Positions 33,291 to 46,184 of a stretch of 64,000 nt of DNA are shown in pieces. Made by a program: the position numbers and the translations under genes. Under the pieces are notes generated by a model that ran no database searches, was not told the DNA's origin, and was given only the letters and a program-made list of their open reading frames with translations. Each line of letters opens with the position of its first letter. Within the stretch, counting starts at the first letter, position 1. Location of the stretch: assembly GCA_031308135.1 (NCBI GenBank), contig JAHLJT010000631.1, forward strand, positions 4,937,371-5,001,370, written 5' to 3'. The stretch is from Acheta domesticus. Lineage: Eukaryota > Arthropoda > Insecta > Orthoptera > Gryllidae.

Positions 33291-33340
<50 letters not shown>
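33153..33340. repeat. Two microsatellites: (ATA)n then (TA)n
   Basis: AAT/ATA units occupy 33,153-33,203 and a TA run 33,293-33,340, separated by 90 bp of unique sequence. The TA run is a self-complementary cruciform-prone tract. Confidence 0.95.
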
Positions 33341-33882
33341 CAGAATTCGACTGTTTCTTCTTACTAATGCTGTAATAGCACGTTTCCTTCTCACTGAATA
33401 TCTTACGAGAGAGATTTCACGGCTTTCCCAACCACCCGAACATAACAGATACGGTGCCAAAAGAATTTCACGAAGTGACGAATTTCACCTTCACTTTATA
33501 AATATTTATATTTGTTTAAAAATGCATCTAAACTAGACAGGTTCAAATTCCATCGCAGCCCGTCTAATGATGTTTCTTGATATCGATCGGGGATAATTCG
33601 AAAACGACGCGGAAGTGATGGTCCTTTCGCAGTCATCTAGAAAACTGAGCGCGCCTAGGGGTGAGGCGTGCAGTAAACTTTACTTTATTTCGAATTCTAT
33701 TGATAGTATTTTACGCAACTAGTTTTTAAAGTTATGCTTTATTGCACAAGCCCGTGTTTTAAAAACAAGCGACGGTAGGAGCGAGTTTTCGGATTTGTAC
33801 AAATGCAATAAAGCAACATTAAAAACAAGTTGCATACGCTATTTTTTGTATAACACTATTTCAAATTTATAAGAGATTCAAA

Positions 33883-33948
33883 GTTATTTTTTGGAAACCA
33901 ATTTATTGGTTTTCAATTTATAGTTTTTTCACCAATTTATTGGTGAAA
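33883..33948. repeat. Two consecutive perfect hairpins around CCAATTTATTGG
   Basis: AAACCAATTTATTGGTTT is followed 15 bp later by TTTTTTCACCAA-TTTA-TTGGTGAAAAAA. The two share the core ACCAATTTATTGGT. No protein or RNA gene is recognised around them. Confidence 0.8.
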
Positions 33949-36143
33949 AAACGGTGGTTGGCTGTTATGTTTACGGCTACCTCTCCATGATTCTCTCCCT
34001 GCAATTGGCTAAATGTGCGATGAAGCAATGCGCCATAAACGGCAAATACATCATAATCTGTGCCGTAAGATGTCATTTATGAACGATTTCTTGTAACGAA
34101 AAATAACGTTTATAATCCTGGAGTACTAAAAATACTTTCAGCCAATATATTTTCCTATGCGGATTTCATACAGATGTAGAGAGAGGTAACGGGGGATCAG
34201 GTTTTCACATGCGGGAGTTCTCGCATGGGTATCGCTTGTTGTCCATATTTATTATTATCTTTAGAATTATTATCCACGAAGGTGTCGAAAGACTTGCAGG
34301 GTTCGAAAATATTTTAGGATTCATCCCGCCCCTGCTTTCAAACATATCCATTAAACCTACTATTGCTTTTCCAGTTCATTTAAAAATTAGTGGCATTTGC
34401 TTAAATTTTTCCTATTATAGGCCTATACATTGGGCATATTTATTTCATTTTAATGATATGGTATATTGTACCATTTGTAAAAATGCTCAATGTGTCTGTA
34501 ACAAGTATGTATTCAATTTCTGGATAAATGACCCCACCCTGAATCGATTTCTCGTTCAGTCTCGATTCACCGAGAAACAGTTAAGATTTTCCTTATTAAG
34601 CTTCTGAACACAAAATGTTGTTTTTCTCCATCCCACACACACCTGATTTTTTCTGTTTTGACTTTAAATAAATAAATAACTATATAAAACATTAATGAGA
34701 AACCTTTTTTATTTGACTAAGATTAATAAGCATGGAATATTTGCGAAAATGTTAGTGAGTGATTGCTTCACTCTTCTTCATGTCAGACATGGGTCAATAT
34801 TGTTGCGTCATCTTTCGCGAGAAATCTGCAGTACAATCTGTTATTAAGTAGTTAGCGTGACACTAAAAGGCAGATACCTGTTTCGTGCAAGTTGTCTGAG
34901 ATGTCGACATAAACATTCCATGCACAAAAAAAGAAAAAAGTAGCGAAATGAGACCGACTGAATATTTACATCTTGCTGTTTAGTGGATACTGAGCAAAAT
35001 CACTCTCGCCCTGTTAATGTTATATAATAAAATTGAGCCATGAAAGTAAGTTTGAATATTTACTAAGCAACTCACTTTTATGACAGAAAAACATGAGGAA
35101 TGATAATTTTTAGTTTATAAGCAAATTTACATCAATCACATCAACAAAATTACTTTGTGGCTCAGTACATTTTGTCAATTCTTCAAAGAATTGATACATT
35201 TGTCACACCGTGGGATCAACATTTGTATTTCTGTGTCCTCGAAAATTGTGCAAATATACTGCACCTACGACAATTAAGTTTTTTCATGACATTGTGTTTT
35301 CTTTTTGTTGACAACCTATGGAAACACTTTCTGTAAATGCCTCTAAGATCACTGAACCCAATGCTGAATAAGCAAGCAAACAAACTATTCTTGAGCTGTA
35401 TGTGCTCAGTCATACAACTCGCTGACTCAACCGCATAAATATTTTCTCACATTTCACAAAAGGGTCATGATTCAATCACTATGAATGTCAATTTGAGACC
35501 ACACAGCTGATGGAATAGGGATGTCCAACTTGCAAGGCCTCAAGTGACATAACTAAACCCTTTAATGAGATTGAGGGACATATTTTCATTACTCGGGCGA
35601 TCCACACGTGACCCCGTATTGTTGATCTCGGCAGTTTGCCCGGCTGCTCTGAAACCGGGGGAGGGGGAAGGGAGTTGGAACCATGTATGACATCAGTGTC
35701 TACCATGCATAACGCAGTGATATTGGAATGATTTTTAATTTCTGAATTTACTAGAAAAAAACAACCTTAAATCAAAACTTTACCTACTTTTACATTAAGG
35801 CGATGTTAACCCGACAGGTCGCATGCGGCTCGCATTCCTTCACTTTCTGTAGTGATTGTACATCACATTCATCTAAGAATAACGAGGGCATAATAAGGCA
35901 ATCACGAACTTTACTTAATGGTGAAATTCCTGAATTTATGAGCGATGAGTCAACCATCAGATGAAATGGTCACATACAATTCAACATAACAAAAAATGTA
36001 ATTATTACATTTTTCATGTAATAATTACATGAATCTGTCATCTGTCATCTTTTTGGACGCAATTACGCTCGTAAATATGTTCCGCAACAGTAAAGAAATC
36101 CACGTTGCATTACGTTATTGAGTAAAAAATTCTTTTAATAGTG

Positions 36144-36383
36144 CTGTGGTCAGGGGGTAAAAGTTCTGATGTCAATTTTTGGCGAAATTGGGTTAAGTAC
36201 TGAAACTAAACGCTAAGTATCTATATTTTATTTTACGACCGAATTCAATTGTTGCCTCCTCAACGACAAAAAGCATTGGAAAATAGCGTTGAGCGTAGGG
36301 AAAAAGCCCTGGCTCAATAATATAACCCTTATTTTCTCCAAACTAAGATTTTTGACTTAAGAACTTTTGCCCCGTGACCACAG
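36144..36383. mobile_element. 240-bp MITE with ~30-bp terminal inverted repeats
   Basis: The left end reads CTGTGGTCAGGGGGTAAAAG and the right end, reversed, CTGTGGTCACGGGGCAAAAG, continuing as TTCTGATGTCAA against TTCTTAAGTCAA. Partial pairing goes further inward. A target duplication was not identified, so the superfamily is open. Confidence 0.75.
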
Positions 36384-36399
36384 AATTGCGATTTAATTG

Positions 36400-36485
36400 T
36401 GGTAATTTAATAAGTGGGTAGAGCAAAAAGGGCCTCCTGGGCATAAAACCAGAAACCCGAGTTAGAATCCCGATCGCGGTAACCA
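36400..36485 (+). mobile_element. tRNA-like relic (SINE head or tRNA pseudogene)
   Basis: GTGGGTAGAGCAAAAAGG resembles an A box and GAGTTAGAATCCCG, about 35 bp on, a decayed B box. No cloverleaf with paired acceptor stem could be drawn, and no tail is recognised. Confidence 0.35.
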
Positions 36486-37829
36486 ATTCTTTGAACAAAT
36501 TTAATTATTATAACAAAAAATCGTATTTCATCAACAATGTCTTGATTTGATATCAGTGCTGTTTCTAATGAGTCAATTTGTTGAGATTTTTATGAAAAGA
36601 TTTAATAAAATATCCCCAAAACGAAATGGTTTGAAATGTCGTGCCCACGTTTTGATTCTGCACTCAGATTCAACGCCAGTACAGGGAAAATTACAAATGA
36701 CGTTTCCAGAGCCGGATTAATCCCCATGCAGGGGCGCCGGATAAGTCTTCGTGTGGCGACTTTTGTGATACAATTGATTCCTTCATTCTTCAATTCTGAT
36801 TTTTGCTTAGGGAAGAAACACATAAATTAAATGTCTACTAAGAATGTGCTGCTAAATAATACTTGCAAAGAAACATATTTGATGCGACTAATATTTTTGA
36901 AGAAATTTTTGTGGGTTAATTAATTTGTATATTGGAACTCAGCAGTAAATGGTAAGCTCATTACAAGGACCACAGTAGGTTTTTAAATTTTCTGTTTATA
37001 TACACAAAACACAATATACATGATATAAACTAAAGAAATACTGAGAGTCATAACTGACCATCTCACATAGGATATAACCATCCTTACTTTGACCTACGTA
37101 GAAACATTTTTTTCTCAGCCGGAAACAAGAGAAGATATGAGGATTTCTTCTAAAACGGAACGCATTTTGTACTCTTTTCCCTTCCTTTCATTTTGCCTTG
37201 AAGCTCCGGTAATTTATTTTGGGGATTCTTCTCGTTTTTACAGAATTTGCGGGAATCCTCACTGCATGGGGCCCCGGAGAACTCATACCAGGCTCAAACC
37301 GAGTCTGGTCGTTTCATCAAAATGCGAAATAAACATAAAAAACTTGAAATGCAGTTTGTGATATGATTATTTCATGCAATTCTGCGATTCACGCGATTTC
37401 ATGCGCTTCATGTCGATTCTGAGAATGAGTCACTCGTGGCGCGACCACACCGTGCGCGGCCGATGCACTTTCACGCATCGCTACGCAGTTTTAAGTCACA
37501 GTGTAAAATATACCTCACACCGTGTTCTAAGTTGAGGACGAGGCGCGTGCCGAAGACCCTCGCGGGAAGAGTTTGGCGTGTATATTTTCTTAATTTTTTC
37601 TATTTTCTTGCCTCCTGTTGGCCCCACAAGTTTTTTTTTCCTCCATGTAAACTCGCGCGTGAACGAATCGTCCACGTCCGCGCGTGAACGAATCGTTTCT
37701 CAAACTGTATTTCACCCAAAACTGTTTTTGGAGTTATGACATTATTGCATTTAATGGCCGATGTCTTGGCACAGATCCTTCCAGTAACTTTTTTTTACGT
37801 CTTTTTGCCTATTCCGCCAGCTGAGAGAC

Positions 37830-38040
37830 GCTTGGCGCGTGTCGGCCGCGGGGAAGGAGGGAGGGGAGGGGGCAGGTGCCGCTGTGCCGCGAGTCGACAG
37901 AGAAGCAGCATTGCGCAACCGGAAGGACTTTCTCCGGCCGCCGCCGCGGGCGCTGCGCGGCGCTGTGGCACTTCGCGACGGATGGCGGCGGCGGCAATGG
38001 CGGCGCGCGCGCAAGGCGCCACCGAGCGGAATTTGAGGTT
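37830..38040. promoter_or_regulatory. CpG island with ATGGCGGC motifs
   Basis: GC-rich block including GGATGGCGGCGGCGGC and CAATGGCGGCG, similar to YY1-type promoter elements, and GCGCGCGCAAGGCGCC. Both strands are open for 60-90 codons only because stop codons are rare in such DNA. No adjacent gene is recognised. Confidence 0.45.
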
Positions 38041-38164
38041 AAGGGCAGGCCTGCGACAGGCAGGTTTGCGTAAAATGACCACGTTTTTTTGTTTATTTTA
38101 TTCTTACTTTTCCTCCCTATACTATAGTAAAGGGATGAAAAGTATTAGAATCACCACAACAATG

Positions 38165-38580
38165 CAATCTAGAATTTTCGGTCGAAAAATCCCGGGTTAA
38201 GGTCCTTTTGAGCTGATACTTCGCACACACGTCAGAATTAAGAACACGTTATTTTTGTGCCTTAAGATTTTTTAATTTTGGGGGTTGCTTTACATGAAAC
38301 CTGTAACATTTTCAAAATTTTCTAGAAAATGGCTGGAATTTTTATTTAATTTTGTTTGCTGAAGAGTGGAGGAAAGTCTATTTATAAAAATGGTTAAGTT
38401 TCAACCTTCATTGAAACCTATGGAATTATGAAAATTGGGAAATTCAAATTTATTTTCGAATCTCTTCTACTCCTCAAATATTAAAGTAGGAGATTTCTTT
38501 CGCAATACAATTTATTCCTTAATTTAAATCTTTAAACTATGCCATGCAGTTCAAAAAAAGAGCAGTTGAGCAACAACTAG
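38165..38580 (-). mobile_element. Repeat X-related fragment, reversed
   Basis: TTTGGGGGTTGCTTTACATG, TTTTCTAGAAAATGGCTGGA and GTAGGAGATTTCTTTCGCAA follow the reversed X order. It lies just downstream of the CpG island at 37,830-38,040. Confidence 0.4.
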
Positions 38581-38669
38581 AGAGAAGGAAAAGTTTCTTT
38601 ACGCAGCGCATTCCCAGTTTTATTTATTTTATATATATTTATTTCTTTTGAAGTTAATTTGGTTTGAAA

Positions 38670-38915
38670 GCCCTTGAACCACTAAGATCATTTAGGCCTA
38701 GGAGTTGTGATGAACTGTCCTAGAGAATCCAATGAGCAGATGAACCAATATGAGGTGAATGATGACTGAGCAATGGTGGTTTGAGAGAATCCCGAGAAAA
38801 CCCCCCGAGAGCTCCCCTTGTCAACCACTATTCCGCATGGATAGGCTAGGGATCGAACTCTACCTACAGTGGTGCGAGGAGTATGCGCTAGCCATTACTC
38901 TAGGAGACCATCCCC
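38670..38915 (-). mobile_element. SINE-2: 246-bp tRNA-derived SINE
   Basis: The minus strand begins GGGGATGGTCTCCTAGAG, with an A box-like AATGGCTAGCGCA and B box GAGTTCGATCCC, about 70 bp apart in tRNA fashion. It is flanked by TTGGTTTGAAA (38,659-38,669) and TTGGTTTCAAA (38,916-38,926), a 10/11 match. The body is unlike SINE-1. Confidence 0.75.
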
Positions 38916-39304
38916 TTGGTTTCAAATAATACAGGTTATTCAACCTACACATTTTATGGTCCAGGACTTAAGTGCAGAATGGTATCAGAGGATCCACTCT
39001 TGCAAAACTTCTCGCCTTCGCTTCGGCGTCTACCCGTCTCATTTTGTGTCTGCGCCACTGGAGATGGCAGAGCATTCCCAGGGAACTGGCGCGGGGCCAT
39101 CCTGGCGTGCCTCTTCTGTTCGTTCATCCGCGCAGGCCTCGTATGTTCGTTCCCACACAACGGCTCCAATGGAGAGCAACTGGCGTTTCGACACTTCGCC
39201 CTCCAACCTGGGAACTTCTCTGCGCTGCTGGCGCTGAAGCCAAGGTTGGGCTCTGACTTCACATCCACGTACTCACAGCCCTCCCGCAGTCTGATGGTAT
39301 GATA

Positions 39305-39327
39305 GGAGATGGGCCTATCATTTACCC

Positions 39328-39368
<41 letters not shown>

Positions 39369-39600
39369 TACCCCTACCACACTTGTCGGGAGTTCAGGCG
39401 AGATCCGAAAGAGTGTCTCGTCCGAGGCGGTGCCTCAATTGCAGAGATACCTGGAAGTGGAATACACGCAAGTAGACTTGTAGGTCCCTCGCAATGCGTC
39501 GGATCGCACGTTCCAGAGAGGGAAAAACTACTGCCACACCCCGTGATAAAACCTGCACTACATTTATGGGTCTAATAGCAGCCAGAGCTAGTTGATTAAT
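39305..39600 (+). mobile_element. Diverged SINE-1-related copy (3' half) with (AC)n
   Basis: The order of landmarks matches SINE-1: a CA run at the same place (39,330-39,365), CTACCACACTTGTCGGGAG, GAGATACCTGGAAG, and near the end TTATGGGTCTAATAGC where SINE-1 has ACGGATCTAATGACC. The tRNA head is missing. Similarity is visible only as a chain of short blocks, so it is an old copy or a sister family. Confidence 0.5.
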
Positions 39601-39827
39601 AGGGCCATAACAGTTGGCACGTACAGAAACAAAATAATCAAACCAACTTTACTAATATATCTGGTTACCTGGAAAGGCAGAATGAATGATCGGTCACTCG
39701 CGAGCGATGAGTTGGTGACTTACGAGGTAGAGGCATCGCGATCCACCTTTTTAGCTGGTATCGAAAATTTGCCACCGCCAGGACACTAATCTAACCAGCT
39801 CAAAAACGTGACTAGAAAACACCGCAT

Positions 39828-40200
39828 TTCTTCTTCTTCTTCCAGCACTACAGTTCGAGGTGAGGTTTGTCCTTTTCAACCACAGATTTCCATCTATCTC
39901 GATCTTGGGCAGTTGTTTGCCAAGGTCGTACATTCATTGCCTGCAAATCTGTTTCCACTTCATCCCTCCATCTATTTCCTGGTCTTCCCCGGCGCCGTAT
40001 TCTGACCATTCTTGCTTTATAATGGTTTTAAGCGTTCGTCTATCTTCCATTCTTTCGATGTGATCCAACCTACACATTCTTTCTTACTTTATGTACCTAA
40101 CAAAAATTTTCATATTTCAAAATTTCATCAATTTCTCTGTTAGTTCTAATACTCCATTCTCTTCCATCGTGTACAGCATCATAAATCCGTAAAACTTCCC
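39828..40200 (-). mobile_element. LINE 3' end: C-terminal reverse transcriptase tail ending in (GAA)n
   Basis: On the minus strand pieces read GREWSIRTNREIDEIL near 40,170, then after breaks RRRGRPGNRWRDEVETDL, then QTTAQDRDRWKSVVEKDKP. The pattern R-G-R-P-x-x-R-W-x-D-x-V ... W-x-x-x-A-Q-D-R-x-R-W is the familiar C-terminus of many arthropod non-LTR reverse transcriptases (RTE/CR1-like groups). The element ends in a GAA microsatellite at about 39,842-39,828. The middle carries stops and shifts, so it is a dead 5'-truncated copy. The exact clade cannot be set by eye. Confidence 0.75.
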
Positions 40201-40669
40201 TGCCTTAAACACCGCATATAAACTTTTAACTATAAGGCAACCTCGATAGATCTCAAACCCGGAAAACCAGCGACTGAATAACAGCAGCATCGAACTGCGT
40301 CTCAGGAGCTTCGGGCGGAGCCTTCGCTCCCTAGATTACTGCGGAGGATCACGAAGTTGGCAGATCAGTTAGCCTTGCCTACCGGCAGGCTCGCTCAGGC
40401 AGCGCTTTGGTAAGGTAGCCAGCACCTGACGTGCAGAGCAATTTTCGAAGAAAAGTCTTCTCAACACTCGGAAGTGTCAGGCAATTCGCGCAGATGAGAA
40501 AAATACGAACCCCGCCAAAGTTAACGCGAAACTTGTCGATCAATAATTTTTGCCGTACAATTCCCTTTTGCGCTAAATTTGATTTACTAAAAATTATGTC
40601 TTTGAACTATGATCTCCAGAATTGCAATAAGGAATAGCCATGTTCGCAAACTATTGTTTTGTTGTTTAC

Positions 40670-40860
40670 AAATAATGTCTCCACCTGTATGCTCTCCACC
40701 AAAAAGCATAAGAATGGTGAATGCTTTACCAATATTTTCAAAAAATAGGCATGACAATGATTAAAAAATAATTGTGGAGAATAAAATTTATTTTAGAAAA
40801 AATATCTCTACTTTCAGTAATGTATTTGTAGAGGGGTGCAAATAATATCATCTCGAGAGG
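40670..40860 (+). mobile_element. Repeat X-related fragment
   Basis: GAATAAAATTTATTTTAG, AAATATCTCTACTTTC and TGTAGAGGGGTGCAAATAAT resemble the part of X at 11,375-11,440. It is short and decayed. Confidence 0.35.
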
Positions 40861-41399
40861 CTGCCCGCAACGCGCCATCGACGTGGTTCGCAGTTTGTCG
40901 CGTCTCGTGCAAATTGCCGACGGGCCATGCCAACGGTAGGAAATGAGTAGACTCAGTTGTCTAGGGCGCTGCCAATTAATATTCGACTTTGGAATGACGA
41001 ATTACGTTTGGAATGACTTTGGAATGACGAATTTACGAATTACGTTTTGTAACTAGCCGACAATGTATGCATTTAGAAATACAAAAAGCTACGCAAACGC
41101 ATGCATTTCTTAAGATTCTCTTCTCTTTTTAGTCAATAAACACTCATCGTTACTGGCGATGCGATTCTCATCCATGTGTGTATGTAATTAATAATTTAGA
41201 ATTTGCATCATACCCCGACCCAGGACTACCAAATCTCTTCCTGAGATCTCTGGAGCCGGCGTTATTTCGTATGAGGCGAACAACATACACACGCCTAACC
41301 TACCCCCCTAAGTACTTGGCGTGTGTTTCATTTCACAAATATTATGCCGACTCAACATATTTTGTATGTACAAGGTGGTTCATCATTATATGAAACTGG

Positions 41400-42180
41400 C
41401 CCATCAAAGGGTTTATTTTTTTAAAAATATTATCAATGGCGCTAGGACTTACAGTATTCAAAACGAGCGAGATATTTTAAAAAATTGTGTAATTTTTTAT
41501 TGTTATGCATGTATTAAGCGCATTGAGCACCATGCGTACAACAAAATTTAAAGGAAAATTTTGGGGCAGTTATTAGGAAAATTTGGTTTATTAATGTTGC
41601 CCACATTTCACTTAAATCTTCCTACAATTTATTAATAATATAAAAAAAATGCATGATAACAATTAAAGAACTAATTTTGGAGAAAAATAATAAATGTATT
41701 TGAAGAATATTTTGACATCTATTTCTTCAAAAATGTAGTTGTACGAGGGGGATTCAAATAATTTGAATTGTTGTCAATGTTTGAAAGTTCATGGCTTTAT
41801 TGTCAACATTAGACATAAGCCATCGTTATTAGTGTAGTTCACTCTATTCTTACTAGAAATTTAAAGAAATAATTGAAACACATTTGAGAATAGTTTGTAA
41901 TTGTCCCAGGGGCTCTTGTGAAGCATCCCCAAAATTCAACGAATTCGTTTCAAATTCGCATGGCCTCGGGTCCAGTCAAATTGGTTGATGAATATTAATT
42001 TTGGAAAATATCTAAAGACTAATTTTGGCGCTAGTGTTCATAGACGAACGGACGTTTGAAAAATCAACACGTTTTCGAAATTAGGGAACTCCAAAACGTG
42101 TATTCCCGCTGAAATATCGAAATAATTTTTCCGCAGCATTACATAACCAATACTTCGCGTTACTTTTTTTCGCATGCGAG
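41400..42180 (+). mobile_element. Repeat X, diverged forward copy, 3' part
   Basis: It shows ATTTTGGGGCAGTTATTAGG, the (G)GGCTCTTGTGAAGCATCCCC segment, GGTTGATGAATATTAATTTT and GCAGCATTACATAACC, in the order seen in copies C and G. The terminal palindrome is largely lost. Confidence 0.6.
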
Positions 42181-42189
42181 AAATTAAAA

Positions 42190-45100
42190 CAAACGCGTGT
42201 GGAGCAGCGTGTTCTGCTTTTTGTTGCTACTCTTTCTTCTGCAGGCTCTTCATCTGCCTTGGCTTACGTGTTGCTCGCTCTGACCTACTCTCCCATGCTG
42301 CCTTCTTTCCTTGTCCCCTGGTCCCACTCGACGCACATTAGGCCTCTTGCCACATGGTTCAAGAAAAAAAGGCAGAAACGATCACGGTTTTGTGCAGATG
42401 TAATATTTAGTGAAAGGTAGTAGTGAGTGAAAACTCTTTTTGTCCTTGTAGATGGAACGCAGGATATTATACTTAAGCTTTAGTTTTAAAAGGGCTCAAA
42501 CCTTAAATATTTGACATAGTAATACGGTGTTAAAATATGTTACTGATTTGATTTACGTTGGTATTAACCAACAAATAACAGTACAATAAAGTACAGGACA
42601 AAACTAAACAGTTTTGTACACTTTTTGTTCACTAGAATTGCTTAAAACTTTAATATACAAAATATTTGTGTAGACACATAGTATGATGAACTCTTACGTT
42701 GTATTATTAATTTTAGTTGCCTATCAACAGCCTACGTGCTATTTTTGGGAAGTTCAGCATTTGCGGGGAGTAAAAAAGATGCAATAACTTAATCCTATGC
42801 ACCATTTCAGGTTATAAAGTCATGTTTTACTTGATTAAATTAAATTTTGTTGTTTTTGCAAAAGTAAACAACAAACTGGAATTATGTTTTTGGAAAAGTA
42901 AATAATAGGGGGAAATGCCAAAATCGCTCCTCGTATTGTACTCGTCTCGCACTCTTCACCTAAAACCAAATGTCAACTCGGCGCTCCATCGAAATAGCAT
43001 CCATATAAAGGAAGGTGGGAATTCTCTTCAGTCAATTTATTATTTTAAATTAAGCATTGTTACATTTTCTTTCGTTCTTTTGCATCAATCCTAAGACGAC
43101 CATTGTCCCACTTAAAATTAACATTTATACCACCGACCTGCTACAGAAATTGAGAAGGGTAAATTTGTGTCCTATTCAAAACCTTGGTTACGCATGAAAT
43201 GGGTAGAACCGCATTTCACTGTCTCAAACATTTAAGTGGTTCGGAAGCTAGTCAAGATGAGACTCGTCTGTGTGCAAATTCTAGCAATACATTATTCAGT
43301 CCCCAGTAGCTCTTGCCTCTTACACTGTTGGTTTCTACTGGATACTGATCGGGGGGGTCTGCTCTTGTTAATTCTACATCCTGGCAATAAATAAGAAGCT
43401 GCGTGTCTTTACTGAAGGCAAAAGTTATGGAGTGATGGAATTAAGAATCCAAGTCAATGCCATTAGCTACACATACATCTACGAGTTCTTCTCCGCATTA
43501 ATCAAAAAATTTCATCGATACCCATTTACACATTATAGAAACTGCTCGGAAGATACACACCTTAAGCCATTTGTAGGCCTTAGCTCATGAAATTTTATAT
43601 TACTGAATACATTTCCTACTAGAATTCTGACAACACGAGACGATTTCGCTCGAGTATGACGGCAGTCCAGCTAAATCCGGTAGGTGCAACTAGAATCCAC
43701 GACAAGGCGCGACACAAGCGAACACCTCTCGGCCGATAAAAACAGTTGCGTCTGAATTGTGGCTCCACCATTGAGATAGAATTTCAAGAATTAATTAAAT
43801 ATGTTGTGAAATTGAAATATCTAAACAATGAGTACAAATTATGTGAAACTGATTGAAAAGTGTACTTTACTTTAGGCTGATGTAAATAGCGCGAATATTT
43901 TATATTCCTAATGCAAATTTATCAAGGGAGAGAAACTTAAGAGCAGCTGAAAAATGTGATTTTACAAAAAAGGACCAATATTAATTCAGAAAGAACTAAT
44001 GACAATCTCCTGATCCATGGCTTCGAAAAGAAATCTGTATAACATTTATTAACTAATTACAATTTCTTACGTAATCAGTTTGTTTACATGTCGTAAATGT
44101 AGCTATAATAAATGGTAAGGGCCCGCAAGAATCGTCAGGTTTATTGCTAACTTAGCTGTACAACACTATTGCACACGATAGGCAACATATTCCTTACCCA
44201 AGAGGCGAGGAGATGCCGTCATGGTCAATGCCCTGACTTTTGAATCTGCCCACTGGGAGCGAGCTCAAACTTCCGGTGCTCACTCGAGCGCGTACGAACT
44301 AGCAAATGGCTCACCTTGCAGCTCTATTTCCTTCATGCAGACTTCACTTTTTACCGAAAGGATGCATTCAAACCTTCAGTAACACTTATGTTTTAACGAA
44401 GTCTTTTCTTGATGTTTGTGACCCTTATACAACAATGTCTATTCCAGTATATCCTTCTACTTCTAGGTGAATGTAGGTCTATTTATGGTGTTTTAATGAA
44501 CTAAGCCGATGAATTTTAGCGTTCAAGTAAGTAGGTAACTGAGATTTGTCGCTTCTTAGAAACTAGGAGCGAAGCATGCGTGCTTTCATTTGAGAGATGT
44601 GAGAGATAACCACAAACCATTAATTAATTCGAATAATATTCCCATTGGTTTCTTCTTTGACAAACTACCTTTATTAAGATCGCACTTCACGAAAACAAGT
44701 TATGGGAGAAAATTTGGTTAATCACCCGGACAGTAAATGGTTCCACTTCCATGGTTTTCACTTTTGCCTCCCCCTGACCTGCCCAATACGATCTAATACA
44801 GACTGAAAAAGCAGTTCCGAGTAAGCCGAGCCAACTGAAAGCGTATAAGCTGAAACAACTAAGAACTCGAGTCCCATTATAGTGTTTCAGGAGGAGAAAC
44901 ACACAGGAAGAGATTACAAATTGACTAAACGGAAGAGTAAACGAAAATGGAAAGAAGATAGCCTACTGAATAGGCAGAAGGCAGTAGAAACCGAGGTTGT
45001 AATCAAAGAACGTAAACAATATGAAGGAAGAAGTTCAATTAAGATATTGGTTACAGAGCAAAACTACCATATTTAAAATATAATACCAAAAATAGAATTG

Positions 45101-46184
45101 GAAAAGTATTGTTGTTAAATTTTTCATAAATTACTCGTTTTTATCATAAATTAGAAACGACAACATAAAAGTAACGAAAAAACTGTCTTAACACTTTTTG
45201 TATCTTCTTCCTGTCTACTTTTGATATTACACAATGCCCAGTCGTATCAAATAATGACAAAAATTGTGTGTGAAAAGTTCTCATATGCACTGGAAGTTTC
45301 ATGACATCCTATAGACAGAGATGTTAATAAACCAGTACATTGTGAAGGTAATTAGTGAGAAGATGCTGTGGCGATTACATGATAGGAACAAGTTCCCAAC
45401 ACTTCGTTTTTTATTCACCGACAATTAATGTTTGATATGTTAAGTCATTCACCTCACAAAATAACAATCAACGCCGCTCTAACTTCCGGCAACATTACAT
45501 ATTGTACTTGTATACTCGAAACGAAACAGTCCGTGAAACGGTACACCCGCGTGAGCCAGTAAAGAAACTAAAGGAACAGCAATTCACACATGGTACAGAA
45601 TACTGAAAAAGTGATGATTGTTTCAAACAAAACTCATTCTGAAGTTAGGAACTTAAATAGGGTTCAAATGCCTAACAATGACGTTTTCACATTAAGAGCA
45701 CCCATCTGCTTTAACTCTTCAAAAGAAAGAAACCTGACCTAAGCTGTGACAATAGTCTTCATACATTCGCTTTCTATGTTTTTTTTTGTTTTTTGTTATT
45801 TTAATGACCACTATTGTATTTAAGGAAGAGGTCATATTTTCAAATTACGTTACTTGTTAAAGAACACATACTTGAAATACCTCAAAACTTAGAAATGAAC
45901 AATAATTTATCATATAGTCATTCTAATGCTTTTGAAAATGCTACTTCCAGCATCTTCATTCAAGTACAGTGATGTAATAGAGTATAATACAATGTTGGTG
46001 CATTGTTATTTTTATTTGACTTACGTTTCTTTACATTATTTGATGAGAATTTTTGGAAAGTACTAGAGATAAACCTTTAAAACTAATGAAGCTCATTGGT
46101 AAATTTGTATTACTTTGCGTCCTCTTGGCTGCTTTTCCAATTTTTTTCAACGATAAATATTTCATTACATTTGTACTTTCCTTC
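42190..46184. other. Unannotated DNA
   Basis: No gene, RNA or clear repeat is recognised in these 4 kb. 44,190-44,300 has a weak tRNA-like look on the minus strand but no valid B box. Frames at 44,687-45,076 are short and featureless. Confidence 0.5.

Larger units (their letters stand above)
31500..36140. other. Unannotated DNA with microsatellites
   Basis: The segment 32,620-32,985 is GC-richer and ends with AATAAATG and TCCTAATACACAACA, which could be an old LTR, but no target duplication or partner was seen. The 132-codon plus frame at 34,209-34,607 has no recognisable domain. The rest is AT-rich. Confidence 0.4.

Noticed and set aside
44190..44300. tRNA-derived SINE head on the minus strand
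   Set aside because: The B box would be GAAGTTTGAGCTCGC, which departs from the consensus at key positions, and no tail or duplication was found.
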